Assembly (NCBI RefSeq): GCF_004346165.1
Contig: NZ_SLZZ01000015.1
Coordinates: 1 to 64,000 of the forward strand
Length of the DNA: 64,000 nucleotides
Direction: 5' to 3'
DNA from: Muricomes intestini
GTDB lineage: Bacteria > Bacillota > Clostridia > Lachnospirales > Lachnospiraceae
Both the position numbers and the translations under genes were made by a program. The notes beneath the pieces were generated by a model. That model worked only from the letters and a program-made list of their open reading frames with translations, searched no databases and was not told the DNA's origin. Below, in pieces: positions 35,316 through 44,899 of this stretch (position 1 is the stretch's first letter; every line of letters begins with the position of its first letter).

Positions 35316-36476
35316 CTATTGATACAGCATATTCTGTATAGATTCCTCCTCAAGGTTATCCCCTGTGACCCAAATATATCCGGTATTCACTTCTGCCTCA
35401 TTTCCGCTCTCCAGTATAGACCTTGAGGCAGCTATTACAGATGCATACCCGATTCCGAATGGATTCTGCACCACCAGCCCTTTGATGTCACCGCTTTTCA
35501 GTGCGTCTAACTGCTCTTTCCCGGCATCAAACCCCATCAATATCACATCCTTTATCTTGTCCTCCTGCTTCAGTGTCTTCAGGCCAAGCTGTGTCGCTGT
35601 AATGTTCGTTCCAAAGCAACCTTTAATGTCCGGATGCTTTTCCAGATAATATGCCACAACATCTGTATCGTTAAGGTCCTCGGAAGTAATCTTCTTTTCA
35701 TCCTCTTTTTTAGACTTGTTCTTATCTTCTGCAATCTCCTTTTTCATATCATCCATCTTGTCCAAATAAAGCGTTTCCGTAATGGATACTCCAGGGTGAT
35801 TTTCCTCTATCTCACTCTTAAAACTATTTAGTCGCTCCAGACTTGATGCTGACTTTGAATCATGTACAAGGAGGAGAACACTTCCCTCGTCTTCCATCTC
35901 GTCGCTCAATTTGTATGCACCTGTTTTCGCAGCTTCAGCATTATCTGTCTTTATCGTACACTGTATTCCCTGATAAGAATTGCCTGAATCTAAAGCAATA
36001 ATGGGGATTCCATTCTCTGTGGCCAAATCAAACTGTACCTTGCATGCTTCTGCATCAATGCTGGCAATTCCCAAGGCATCAGGATATCGTGCAAGCTCCT
36101 CATCTAGAAGGTTCACCTGTTCATCAATATTTTCCACATCTTCCGGTGCATTATAAGTAACCTTAACCTCATCGTCTCCGGTATATCCCAGGGCTCCATT
36201 CAAGTCCACTGCCGCCTGCAGGGCACCTCTTTTTATTTCCTTCCAATAGGCAGAGCCACTCTCTCTTCCAATGATAGATATATATGCTCCCGGCTCTACT
36301 TTAAGTCCCCGCACATTATTATACGCCGTCGGTGAAATTACGTTCAAGCTATCCTGATAGGTTGGTTCCTCTGTTATATTCCCTGTAAATGTCGGCGCAT
36401 CTTCTTTGCCGCAAGCGGAAACCGTAAGCATGATGCCGAATATTGCAGGTACAATGGCTGTCCATTTTCTATTCAT
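35316..36476 (-). CDS. Orphan periplasmic-binding-type lipoprotein (sugar-binding fold)
   Basis: From ATG 36476 (GGAGG upstream) a 386-residue protein with a lipoprotein signal ending LTVSAC|GKE. The mature part is a type I substrate-binding (ribose/galactose-like) fold: ISIIGRESGSAYWKEIKRGA, NGIPIIALDSGN, VLLLVHDSKSASSLERLNSF. An unusually charged insertion (DDMKKEIAEDKNKSKKEDEK) lies in the second lobe. No ABC permease or ATPase gene adjoins. It may deliver sugar to a distant transporter or act as a sensory partner of the convergent two-component system. Confidence 0.85.
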   Translation of the reverse strand: MNRKWTAIVPAIFGIMLTVSACGKEDAPTFTGNITEEPTYQDSLNVISPTAYNNVRGLKVEPGAYISIIGRESGSAYWKEIKRGALQAAVDLNGALGYTGDDEVKVTYNAPEDVENIDEQVNLLDEELARYPDALGIASIDAEACKVQFDLATENGIPIIALDSGNSYQGIQCTIKTDNAEAAKTGAYKLSDEMEDEGSVLLLVHDSKSASSLERLNSFKSEIEENHPGVSITETLYLDKMDDMKKEIAEDKNKSKKEDEKKITSEDLNDTDVVAYYLEKHPDIKGCFGTNITATQLGLKTLKQEDKIKDVILMGFDAGKEQLDALKSGDIKGLVVQNPFGIGYASVIAASRSILESGNEAEVNTGYIWVTGDNLEEESIQNMLYQ

Positions 36477-36525
36477 ATTGATTGCCTCCAAATTTCTACT
36501 TATATACTATACACTAATCTTGTGA

Positions 36526-36867
<342 letters not shown>

Positions 36868-36911
36868 TTCATATACCGTAAAGTGATCACAACGTGTAAG
36901 GAGGGATATTG

Positions 36912-38165
36912 TTAATACAATGTCCCTTTTTTCATAACACCTTCAATTTCCTCGACAGTTCTCGGCGTGTCCTTTGATAAATTGCGGCATCCGTCTGTAG
37001 TGATCAGGCAGTTATCCTCTAACCTAAATCCAATTCCCCACTCCTCATGATAGATTCCCACATCAATACAAAATACCATTCCCGGCACAGTAACGGCATC
37101 TGCCACATCTACGGCATCATGTACATCCAGTCCCACATGATGTGCTCCCTTATGCCACATGTATGTTCCGATCTCATCATAGTTCCTGCAGACCCCGGCT
37201 TCTTTCAGCTGCTCAAAATTATATCTGCGGATTGCGGTATCGACTTCCTCCATCGGAATACCCGGTTTCAGGGTTTGAAACATATATTCTGACGTACGGT
37301 AGGCGCACTCATACAGAAGACGCTGTTTGTCAGAAAACTTACCGCTGCAGGGCCACCCTCTCGACACATCAGTCACCTCATAGTCCCAGCGCGCGCCTAC
37401 ATCGTTTAAAACCATATCCCCAGCTGCAGCCCGACCGGTGAAGCTGTCATAATGGATATAGAAATTATTTTCCCCTGCACTTATAATTGAAAACGGTGCC
37501 GTCACGCCATTATGCTGAGCCAACGCATAATCAAATTCCGCTTTATACTGATATTCGTACATGCCGGGATGGGAGCTCTTCATCATAGCCTCAATTCCTG
37601 CTTTTGTAATCCTCTGGGCCACTTCCATCGCTTCTATTTCACAGGGTTTCTTTACAGTGCGCATTTTTTTCATGACGGGCAGCGCATTTTTAATTTTTAC
37701 ATGAGGATATGTCTGAATCAGGTATTCCTCCATCCTATCTGCACAGCTCTTTAATAGCTGCCCCGGTACCCTGTCTATATCAAGATAAATTGTGCCTACG
37801 CCAATTTTTTCAAAGACCCTTTTCACATCGTTTGGAAACTCCTTTATGAACTTAATATTTGAAACACCGGATATTATTTCCGCTCTGTCAGCGGTTATCC
37901 GGCTTCCCTCCCAGCGCTCTTTCATAAAATCCGGCTCCAGAATATACAGTGTTTCAAGACAGGATTCTCCCTCTTTCTCCAGGAGAAGCACACTCTCCTT
38001 CTGCTCTATCCCACACAGATAAATAAAATTGCGGTTTGCAAAAAATTCATAATTTTCATCGCACGACCTTCTTATGGTCTCCCCACAATAGAATAACGCT
38101 GCATCGCCTGGCTTCATATGCTCTGCAAATTCTTTTCTATTTTGCCTGTAAAATGATGTCTCCAT
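36912..38165 (-). CDS. M24B aminopeptidase P family protein (Xaa-Pro aminopeptidase)
   Basis: A 417-residue protein. An N-terminal creatinase-like domain (1-165) is followed by the pita-bread catalytic domain. Dinuclear metal ligands are recognisable: Asp in LNDVGARWDYEVTDVSRGWP (two Asp), His in KGAHHVGLDVHD, Glu in VFCIDVGIYHEEWGIGFRLEDN (two acidic positions). It removes N-terminal residues next to proline. The start METSFY at 38165 is preferred (AAAGGCGG upstream); a hairpin covers the earlier in-frame ATG at 38216. It is transcribed alone, toward the ferredoxin gene. Confidence 0.9.
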   Translation of the reverse strand: METSFYRQNRKEFAEHMKPGDAALFYCGETIRRSCDENYEFFANRNFIYLCGIEQKESVLLLEKEGESCLETLYILEPDFMKERWEGSRITADRAEIISGVSNIKFIKEFPNDVKRVFEKIGVGTIYLDIDRVPGQLLKSCADRMEEYLIQTYPHVKIKNALPVMKKMRTVKKPCEIEAMEVAQRITKAGIEAMMKSSHPGMYEYQYKAEFDYALAQHNGVTAPFSIISAGENNFYIHYDSFTGRAAAGDMVLNDVGARWDYEVTDVSRGWPCSGKFSDKQRLLYECAYRTSEYMFQTLKPGIPMEEVDTAIRRYNFEQLKEAGVCRNYDEIGTYMWHKGAHHVGLDVHDAVDVADAVTVPGMVFCIDVGIYHEEWGIGFRLEDNCLITTDGCRNLSKDTPRTVEEIEGVMKKGTLY

Positions 38166-38299
38166 ACTTATATTCCGCCTTTCTGCGAAAGGCACCCATG
38201 GGGTTATGAAACCCATGATCCACTTTTCGCTTTCTAATCTCTTTTCTTTTTGATATAGTTTCTTTATAAGACTGACACACTACAGAACACGTGGAGGTG

Positions 38300-38460
38300 A
38301 GTGGTGGGGCCGTATAGCGGCGACCCCGCATATTTATATGTTGTCGGTCATCCGTTAAGGCATCAATGAATGGCGCATACCGTAGCCCGTAAACTTATCT
38401 CTTCCAAAGTCGACTCGATTTTGCCGGATGACCAGTCCCTGTCAATCTTATGACTATAAA
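38300..38460 (+). ncRNA. Candidate IS110 bridge RNA in the left non-coding end
   Basis: The region just upstream of the transposase, same strand, is strongly structured: a 5' stem GGGG...CCCC (38306-38327, inner CCG/CGG), then a long-range 9-bp perfect stem GGTCATCCG (38346-38354) with CGGATGACC (38425-38433) enclosing a 70-base internal loop. IS110-group elements are known to encode a bridge RNA in this position with target- and donor-binding loops. The assignment here rests on position and folding. Confidence 0.55.
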
Positions 38461-38478
38461 TTTCAGGAGGTTATTTTA

Positions 38479-39741
38479 TTGTCTTTTAAAATCTTTCGTA
38501 AAAACTGTTGCGGACTTGATGTCCACAAAACCTGGATCTATGCCTGCATTGGAGTGACTGATACAAATGGCAGAACCGACTACAAGCAAGCTCGTTTCTC
38601 GTCCTTTTCTAAAGGGCTGAGTGAACTGTGTGATTGGCTCGCAAAGTACAATTGTTCTGAAGTCTGTATGGAGTCTTCCGGTAAGTATTGGATCCCTGTA
38701 TTTAATATCCTGGAGAAGGCAGACATTTCTGTCGTTCTCGCACACCCCAAATACACCAAACCACAAAAAGGAAATAAAACTGACCGTAAAGATGCCAAAT
38801 GGATCTGTGACCTCTTTATGTGCGATATGATCAAACCTTCCTTTATTCCACCTGCTGATATTCGTCACCTGAGAGACTTAGTGCGGCACCGGTTCAAACT
38901 CACCTGTATGATCGTTGGTGAAAAGAATCGTGCTCAAAACTGTCTTACCGTATCTAATTTCAAGCTTGATGATGTGTTCAGCGATATTTTTGGAAAGTCA
39001 GCCCGCTCCATTACAGAACAGATGCTTGCTCATCCTGGGGAAATATTTGATGTTGCACCTTTTGTACACGGCGGATGTAAGACTCCCATTGAAGAAATCC
39101 AAGCGGCTGTCGATGGCGCATTATGCCCTGAACAGGCTGTAAAACTCAGACAGTGTCTCAATCACATAGATGAGTTGAGACTACACATAGATGAAGTAGA
39201 ACGGGAAATCCTTTGTCTCAGTGACAAGTACCAAGCTCCACTTGATCTAATACGTACAGTTCCTGGATTTAATAAGAATCCAATGACTGCTATCCAAGTC
39301 CTTTCTGAAATCGGTGGTGATATGTCTGTCTTCCCCACAGCTAAACACCTCGTTTCATGGGCCGGATGTTGTCCTCGTAATGACCAAAGCGCCAGTAAAA
39401 TCAAATCAACTCGAATCTCCCGTGCTGGTTCCTATTTTAAACCAGTTCTGGTGCAAGTTGCAAATGCTTTATTAAAATCGAAGAAACATCCTGAATTTAT
39501 TACTCGCTACAGACGTATAAAAGCACGTCGTGGTCACAAGAAAGCTATTATTGCTGTCTGCCGTATGCTCCTGACCGCTATCTGGCACATACTCTCAGAT
39601 TTAAAACCATATACACCGGAAGGCTTTCTTGAGTCACGCCCTGTGAATAAGTCAAAAATTCTGACTACTTCTCAGGCGCTTAATCTGCTAAAACAGCGTG
39701 GATACATCATCAAGGATGAAGCCGCTCCTGCCATGAATTAA
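38479..39741 (+). mobile_element. IS110-family transposase/recombinase gene
   Basis: A 420-residue DEDD recombinase. The N-terminal RuvC-like domain starts CGLDVHKTWIYACIG (first Asp), with ESSGKYWIPVFN and TDRKDAKWI (further acidic residues). The C-terminal Transposase_20 domain has RTVPGFNKNPMTAIQVLSEI and FVSWAGCCPRNDQSASK-like text carrying the catalytic Ser. A TTG start is chosen because AGGAGG lies eight bases upstream. The frame is intact. The exact element ends are not determined; IS110 elements lack long inverted repeats. Confidence 0.93.
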
Positions 39742-40016
39742 GTGTTGTGTCTATATTTCTTTTTTGAAGCCAGCGAAAGATGGCTTGTTTGCTATACCCT
39801 ACTTTTTCTTTAACCGCTACCTTTTTGTTTCAAACTTTACCTCTTCTTTTCTAACTTTAATTTTTGTATTCATTACAGTTTAGCTAACAGTGCGGTTGTA
39901 ACACACATTCTGCCGCAATTTGACGAACGATTACCCACTTGTTTTTACCCTCTATATGGTATAATAACACAGAACGAAGAATAAGAATACCATGTTTAAG
40001 GAGGTATAAGTATAAT
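39742..40016. other. Intergenic region between the IS110 gene and the MerR-type gene
   Basis: It holds the right end of the IS110 element (exact limit not visible) and the promoter of the MerR-type gene, with AAGGAGG at 39999-40005. It is pyrimidine-rich and shows no gene or strong hairpin. Confidence 0.5.
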
Positions 40017-40883
40017 ATGGGTGAGGTCAGATTTATGATTTCTGAGGCCGCCAAACAGGTAAAAGTCGAATCTCATGTACTGCGTTACTGGGAGGAAGAA
40101 CTAAACCTGGAAATCGGGCGCACAGAAATGGGGCATCGATATTATACAAAGGATGATATACAGCTTTTTCGTTGTATTAAAAAACTAAAGGATGAAGGCA
40201 TGCTTCTGAAGGACTTAAAACCTATTATCCCCGAACTGAAGCAGACACGTCTTAAGCTGCAGAGTTCAGCGGAGCCTAAAATCCGGAATATTAAAAAAGC
40301 TGCAGGGAATAAGGAGTCGCCTCTCAAAGAGATTAAAAATGATTCTAAAGACATGAAATCAGATGATAATAATTCTGACCCTTCCGGTGAGAATAGCTCC
40401 ACTTCTCCGGACAAGCCTGTCATGCAGGACAAGCCCTCCGCTCAGGATACATATACCAATATATGCAGTGCTTCCGGCAAGGACAAGCCTAATAGTCAAA
40501 ATAAGAAGCCTAATGAAAAAAATAAGCTTGATGGTCAGGACAAGTCCGCCCTGGGACAGGCTGCTTCAAAGGAAACCCCGGCGGCGCTGAGTATTACCGA
40601 TACAGAGGTCATTCCTGCCACTCAACTGGAACAAGTCCGCTTCCTGATCGGTGATGTTCTAACAGAGGTTGTCGCTGCCAATAATGAAACCCTGAAAAAT
40701 GATCTCAGCCAATCGGTCACAAAAAATGTCATGCGGGAAATGGATCTCCTGTTCCAGACAAAAGAGCGCCAGGAGGAAGAACATTTTCGCAAACTCGACT
40801 GCCTGATCCGCCAGCAGCAGGCAAGCCGCCGGGAAGCCGCACGGGAGAAACCCCTGGGTAAGTTAAAAAAACTCTTTACATAG
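40017..40883 (+). CDS. MerR-type HTH protein with disordered linker and C-terminal coiled coil
   Basis: A 288-residue protein. Residues 5-75 are a MerR winged helix (MISEAAKQVKVESHVLRYWEEEL, MGHRYYTKDDIQLFRCIKKL). Residues 95-200 are a low-complexity Lys/Asp/Ser/Pro/Gln linker with repeated DKP/QDK motifs. Residues 205-275 form a helical, probably coiled-coil region, ending in a basic tail (REKPLGKLKKLFT). The layout is like RacA-type chromosome-anchoring proteins, not ligand-sensing MerR activators; that function is inference. It starts at ATG 40017 with AAGGAGG. Confidence 0.85.
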   Translation: MGEVRFMISEAAKQVKVESHVLRYWEEELNLEIGRTEMGHRYYTKDDIQLFRCIKKLKDEGMLLKDLKPIIPELKQTRLKLQSSAEPKIRNIKKAAGNKESPLKEIKNDSKDMKSDDNNSDPSGENSSTSPDKPVMQDKPSAQDTYTNICSASGKDKPNSQNKKPNEKNKLDGQDKSALGQAASKETPAALSITDTEVIPATQLEQVRFLIGDVLTEVVAANNETLKNDLSQSVTKNVMREMDLLFQTKERQEEEHFRKLDCLIRQQQASRREAAREKPLGKLKKLFT

Positions 40884-40923
40884 TTAGTCATTCCACGCAT
40901 GAAAGAAAGGGCGCACTACGCAA

Positions 40924-40949
40924 AAAGAGGCCTGGAGAAAGGCCTCTTT
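40924..40949. terminator. Bidirectional terminator
   Basis: AAAGAGGCCT-ggagaa-AGGCCTCTTT is followed by CATTTT and preceded by an A-run, between the convergent MerR-type and DhaKL genes. Confidence 0.85.
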
Positions 40950-40953
40950 CATT

Positions 40954-42714
40954 TTACATCTTTATACTTTCAGTAATTTCAGTAAAGATTACTCCTAACG
41001 CAAAAGCGCCTGCATCAGGGTATCCTAAACTTCTTTCTCCAACAGTACCTGCGCGTCCCATTCTTGCTACAATATTTTCCGTTGCTTTTGCTCCGGCCAC
41101 TGCAGCCTGCGCAGCTTTTATAAATGATGTCCTGACATCATCTCCTTTGTGAGCACTTTCCATCCAGGAATCGGCACAGGGAATCAGGGCATCATTTAAG
41201 GTTTTGTCTCCTACAACCGCACCTCTTCCGAAAGAACGCTCTCCCGTACTTTGAATTCCTGTTACAACCGCCTGCATCATCTCTCCAAACTCTCGTACGG
41301 AAAGTTCTTGTTTACAGCCGGCAGATTTTCCAGCGGCCCGAAGTGCGGCACCCCAAATAGGACCCGAAGCCCCTCCGCAGTATTCCATAATTACCAAAGA
41401 GCAAGCATCCAAAAAGCTCCCTATAGATTGTGCATTGTTATCAACAATGTCTCTCCACTCCCTTTTTAACTGTTTAAATCCTTTGGCTACACTCATTCCA
41501 AAATCCCCATCCCCTGCATGAGAATCCAGCTCGCAGAATGAAACTTCATTTTTAATAATACATTCACTCATTTTATCTACAAGATAAATTATATTATTAA
41601 GGCATACTTTGTCATCTTGAACGACTGCATAGACTTCATCTGTCTGAACCTGAAAAGAAATTTCTTTTTTATCCTCACTCGTTTGCATCAGGTTTATATA
41701 CTGTACACCTTCCACTGTTTTGTCTGCTTTGAATGCCGGAGCATCGCTCTCAAAGGATAAAAGTTCTTTTAATTGTTCATCCAGTTTCATTATTGAAACG
41801 GATGCACCCTGCATGTCGATACTGGTCATATAATTTCCTACAAAGATTCGATTGATGCTAATACTTCTTTGAAACAGTTCTCTGGTCACCGCATTATTTA
41901 AAAGGTATAGCTCCTGCAGCGGAGTCCCGCCGAATCCATTAATCAGCAATGCAATTTCTTCCGGAGACTGCTTCATTTGTAAGTCCTCCAGAAGCGATGT
42001 TACCATCCTCTGTGCCAGCTCATCTGCTGTAATAACCTTTTCTCTTTTTCTTCCCGGCTCCCCGTGAATGCCGACTCCATACTCCATTTCATCTTCACAG
42101 ATTTCAAAGGTTGGCGTACCTTTCGCCGGTACAGTACAGGAACTTAGTGCAAATCCTATGCTCCGCACATTTCGGGCTGCTTTTTCCGCAGCCGCCTTAA
42201 CCTCCTGCAAACTTTTTCCCTGCTCCGCAGCTGCACCGGCAATTTTATGGACAAGCACCGTACCGGCAACTCCCCGGCGCCCAACCGTATACAAACTATC
42301 CTGCACTGCAATATCATCCGCCACCTTGATATAGTCAACTTGAATGCCGTCTTCCTCCGCAAGGTGCGCCGCATTTTTAAAATTCATCATGTCCCCACTG
42401 TAGTTTTTGATGATAAGCAAGGTTCCCTTGTCACCGGCTGTTTCCCTAATCGCCTGATATATCTGAATTTGAGAGGGAGAAGCAAAGATGTCCCCGCAAA
42501 CTGCTGCGTCGAGCATTCCCTTTCCCACGAATCCCGCATGAGCAGGTTCATGCCCGCTCCCTCCTCCGCTAATTAGGCTGACTTTATTTCTGTTGATCTC
42601 TTTCTTCTTAATAATCTTATATTTTTGAATAAATTCAAGTTCCGGATATGCCATTGCCATACCGTTGCACATTTCCATTACAATGTTCTCCGGTTTGTTA
42701 ATAATCTTCTTCAT
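40954..42714 (-). CDS. ATP-dependent dihydroxyacetone (or related ketose) kinase, DhaK-DhaL fusion
   Basis: A 586-residue fusion. The DhaK part (1-330) has GGGSGHEPAHAGFVGKGMLD and the substrate-binding His in YGVGIHGEPGRKRE. The DhaL part (370-586) has the Mg-binding acidic cluster DSHAGDGDFG and the ATP loop EYCGGASGPIWG. It phosphorylates dihydroxyacetone with ATP; close homologues act on erythrulose or other short ketoses. It is the last gene of an operon with a GldA-type dehydrogenase (11 bp upstream), so product of that enzyme is the likely substrate. Confidence 0.9.
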   Translation of the reverse strand: MKKIINKPENIVMEMCNGMAMAYPELEFIQKYKIIKKKEINRNKVSLISGGGSGHEPAHAGFVGKGMLDAAVCGDIFASPSQIQIYQAIRETAGDKGTLLIIKNYSGDMMNFKNAAHLAEEDGIQVDYIKVADDIAVQDSLYTVGRRGVAGTVLVHKIAGAAAEQGKSLQEVKAAAEKAARNVRSIGFALSSCTVPAKGTPTFEICEDEMEYGVGIHGEPGRKREKVITADELAQRMVTSLLEDLQMKQSPEEIALLINGFGGTPLQELYLLNNAVTRELFQRSISINRIFVGNYMTSIDMQGASVSIMKLDEQLKELLSFESDAPAFKADKTVEGVQYINLMQTSEDKKEISFQVQTDEVYAVVQDDKVCLNNIIYLVDKMSECIIKNEVSFCELDSHAGDGDFGMSVAKGFKQLKREWRDIVDNNAQSIGSFLDACSLVIMEYCGGASGPIWGAALRAAGKSAGCKQELSVREFGEMMQAVVTGIQSTGERSFGRGAVVGDKTLNDALIPCADSWMESAHKGDDVRTSFIKAAQAAVAGAKATENIVARMGRAGTVGERSLGYPDAGAFALGVIFTEITESIKM

Positions 42715-42725
42715 GACATCCCCCT

Positions 42726-43853
42726 TTATCTAGTCTTATAAGCGCTCCCTATAGCATCGGCAGTAATAATAGCAGCCGCCACCGACTCAGGACTAACCGG
42801 GAATGGCATAGAGTAAATAGATTCCTCCGGAATACACGCTTTTTCGGCTACCTTCATCAGTTCTTCCTGCGTAATTGAATCTACTCCAATATCTGACAGG
42901 CACACGGGCAGCCCAATTTTCACACAAAAGTCCATCACCTCATATAACTCTTCTTCCGGTGCATTTTCCAACACAAGCTGTGCAATTGTACCAAAGGCAA
43001 CCTTCTCACCATGGAAAAATTTATGTGTCCCCTCCAAAACGGTCAATCCATCATGAATTGCATGTGCGCCGGCCAATCCACCACTTTCAAATCCTAATCC
43101 TGACAAAAGAATATTAGCTTCAATAATATTTTCCAGTGCTGGAGTCACTTGATTACAGTCACAGGAAATCTTTGCCTTCTCACCATCCTTTAATATCGTC
43201 TGATAGCACAGTGTGGCCAAAGCAAATGCCGCATTCGTTCCCTTTGCCTCCCCACACAGGCCTTCACGATAGCCACAGGGCAGACCCGCATTTACATTAG
43301 AACAGGATCTGGAAGTTGCCCTTGTTTCAAAGTAAGTGGAAAGGGCATCCCCCATACCAGACACCAAAAACCGTGAGGGGGCTTTTGCAATCACCGTTGT
43401 ATCAATTAAAATTACGCTGGGGCTCTGTTTAAAATATGCATAATCATCAAATGCACCCTCCGGTGTATACAACACTGCTGAATGACTTGTGGGGGCATCT
43501 GTCGCCGCAATGGTGGGACATATGATCAATGCCTCTCCCATAGCTACACATTTGGCTGTATCAATGGCCTTTCCTCCGCCTAACCCAATAGTGCAGGCGC
43601 ATCCATTTTCTTTTGCAGTTTTCTGCAGCCTTGCAACCTCCTCGCGGGAACACTCTCCTTTAAATCCGCTTTCAACAAAAGTAATCCCAAATTTTTCTGC
43701 TGTTGCATTCAGTTTTTCCTTTACTCGGGCTACATCATCCGGATGTGCAATTAAGAGCGCGGACATTCCAAAGGTTTTTACGAAGTATCCCAAATTTAGT
43801 ATCTCGTCCTCACCTTGTACATATTTTGTCGGACAAATAAATGCTTTTCTCAC
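42726..43853 (-). CDS. gldA: Glycerol dehydrogenase family (GldA-type) polyol dehydrogenase
   Basis: A 375-residue zinc-dependent group III alcohol dehydrogenase. GGGKAIDTAK (about 92-101) is the NAD site; the zinc ligands are Asp in SGMGDALSTYFE (D169), His in GAHAIHDG and His in HKFFHGEKV. It oxidises glycerol to dihydroxyacetone or a similar vicinal polyol to a ketose with NAD. It is coupled to the DhaKL kinase gene downstream. True substrate could be a four-carbon polyol, given the TIM-barrel isomerase in the same operon. Confidence 0.88.
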   Translation of the reverse strand: MRKAFICPTKYVQGEDEILNLGYFVKTFGMSALLIAHPDDVARVKEKLNATAEKFGITFVESGFKGECSREEVARLQKTAKENGCACTIGLGGGKAIDTAKCVAMGEALIICPTIAATDAPTSHSAVLYTPEGAFDDYAYFKQSPSVILIDTTVIAKAPSRFLVSGMGDALSTYFETRATSRSCSNVNAGLPCGYREGLCGEAKGTNAAFALATLCYQTILKDGEKAKISCDCNQVTPALENIIEANILLSGLGFESGGLAGAHAIHDGLTVLEGTHKFFHGEKVAFGTIAQLVLENAPEEELYEVMDFCVKIGLPVCLSDIGVDSITQEELMKVAEKACIPEESIYSMPFPVSPESVAAAIITADAIGSAYKTR

Positions 43854-43867
43854 TTTCTTTTACCTCC

Positions 43868-44890
43868 TTATTCTGCCTTACATTTTATTACCTTCTGATA
43901 AAAAAGCTCTGCCTGCCTCCGACAGGTAATAAGCTGATTCAGTTCATCCTCTCTGCTGTTGTCCTCCCCATACAGGCAAACCTCAAAATCTGCCGGCAGC
44001 TCAAGCGGCGCTTTCGCCACATAACCTGCAATCAAATCCCAGTCAAGTATTCCCTGCCCAAGTGTCCCGTCTACATTGGGTACCCAGTGTTTGTCATGAA
44101 GCAGCACTTCCAAATCTGCCTTATCTCCATCCTCCTGATATAGCAGTTCATCGGAAATAGAGACATTATCCTGAAGATGAGTCGCATAAAGCCTACTGTT
44201 ATATTTTTTAAGGAAATGATAATGATCCTCCCTACACATCAGTGCCCCATGTCCGGAATCATAAGCAAAGCCTAAAAAATCGCTGTCGTAGCGGTCAAAC
44301 ATTCTGTCAAACTGTTCATCCTGATACTTCTGAGGTGTACAGATCAAGTTCTCCAATGCAATTCTGACCCCGGCAGCTTTCGCATACTCTTTCACCTCAT
44401 CAAAAGATTTCGCAACCTGCTTATAATAGGCAGCCTTTTCCTCCGGCTTCTCTTCAAAAAGCATATAAGGAAGCTGCATGTGAAGTACCATGACGGATGC
44501 CCCAATATATGTACATAAATCTATTCTGTTCTTCAACAGTTCAACGCCTGCCAGCCGCAGATATTCATTTGCAGAAGTATAATCCTTTCGAATATCTTCA
44601 AACCTGTAACGATTACGAAATACCTTTGTACCATTAATTATGGCTGTCCTTTTTCCGCCTTCCGATGCATGAATGCTATGAGCACAGATACCATAATGGC
44701 GGAGAACATCTCTTGCCTGAAGCATTTCACTTTTGCTGTATAAGTATTCTCCTTCCCAGTTCTGCATCCATTGTGTATGCGTAAACCCTGCTTCGGCCAG
44801 AAACTTAATCTGACGCTCAATTTCACCCCAATTATGCAGATCATTGTTGTAATCCGTTTCACAGGAGCTCAATAATTTTAAATTTGACAT
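43868..44890 (-). CDS. TIM-barrel sugar (phosphate) isomerase/epimerase
   Basis: A 340-residue AP-endonuclease-2-like barrel. Metal-binding residues are recognisable: Glu in IALENLICTP, Asp/His in FAYDSGHGALMC, His in YATHLQDN, and a late Glu near ADFEVCLYGEDN. Such enzymes interconvert or epimerise short keto-sugars or their phosphates. It lies between the MFS transporter and GldA genes in one operon (spacing 9 and 14 bp), so it acts in the same route. Substrate not assignable from sequence alone. Confidence 0.85.
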   Translation of the reverse strand: MSNLKLLSSCETDYNNDLHNWGEIERQIKFLAEAGFTHTQWMQNWEGEYLYSKSEMLQARDVLRHYGICAHSIHASEGGKRTAIINGTKVFRNRYRFEDIRKDYTSANEYLRLAGVELLKNRIDLCTYIGASVMVLHMQLPYMLFEEKPEEKAAYYKQVAKSFDEVKEYAKAAGVRIALENLICTPQKYQDEQFDRMFDRYDSDFLGFAYDSGHGALMCREDHYHFLKKYNSRLYATHLQDNVSISDELLYQEDGDKADLEVLLHDKHWVPNVDGTLGQGILDWDLIAGYVAKAPLELPADFEVCLYGEDNSREDELNQLITCRRQAELFYQKVIKCKAE

Positions 44891-44899
44891 AATTACCTC

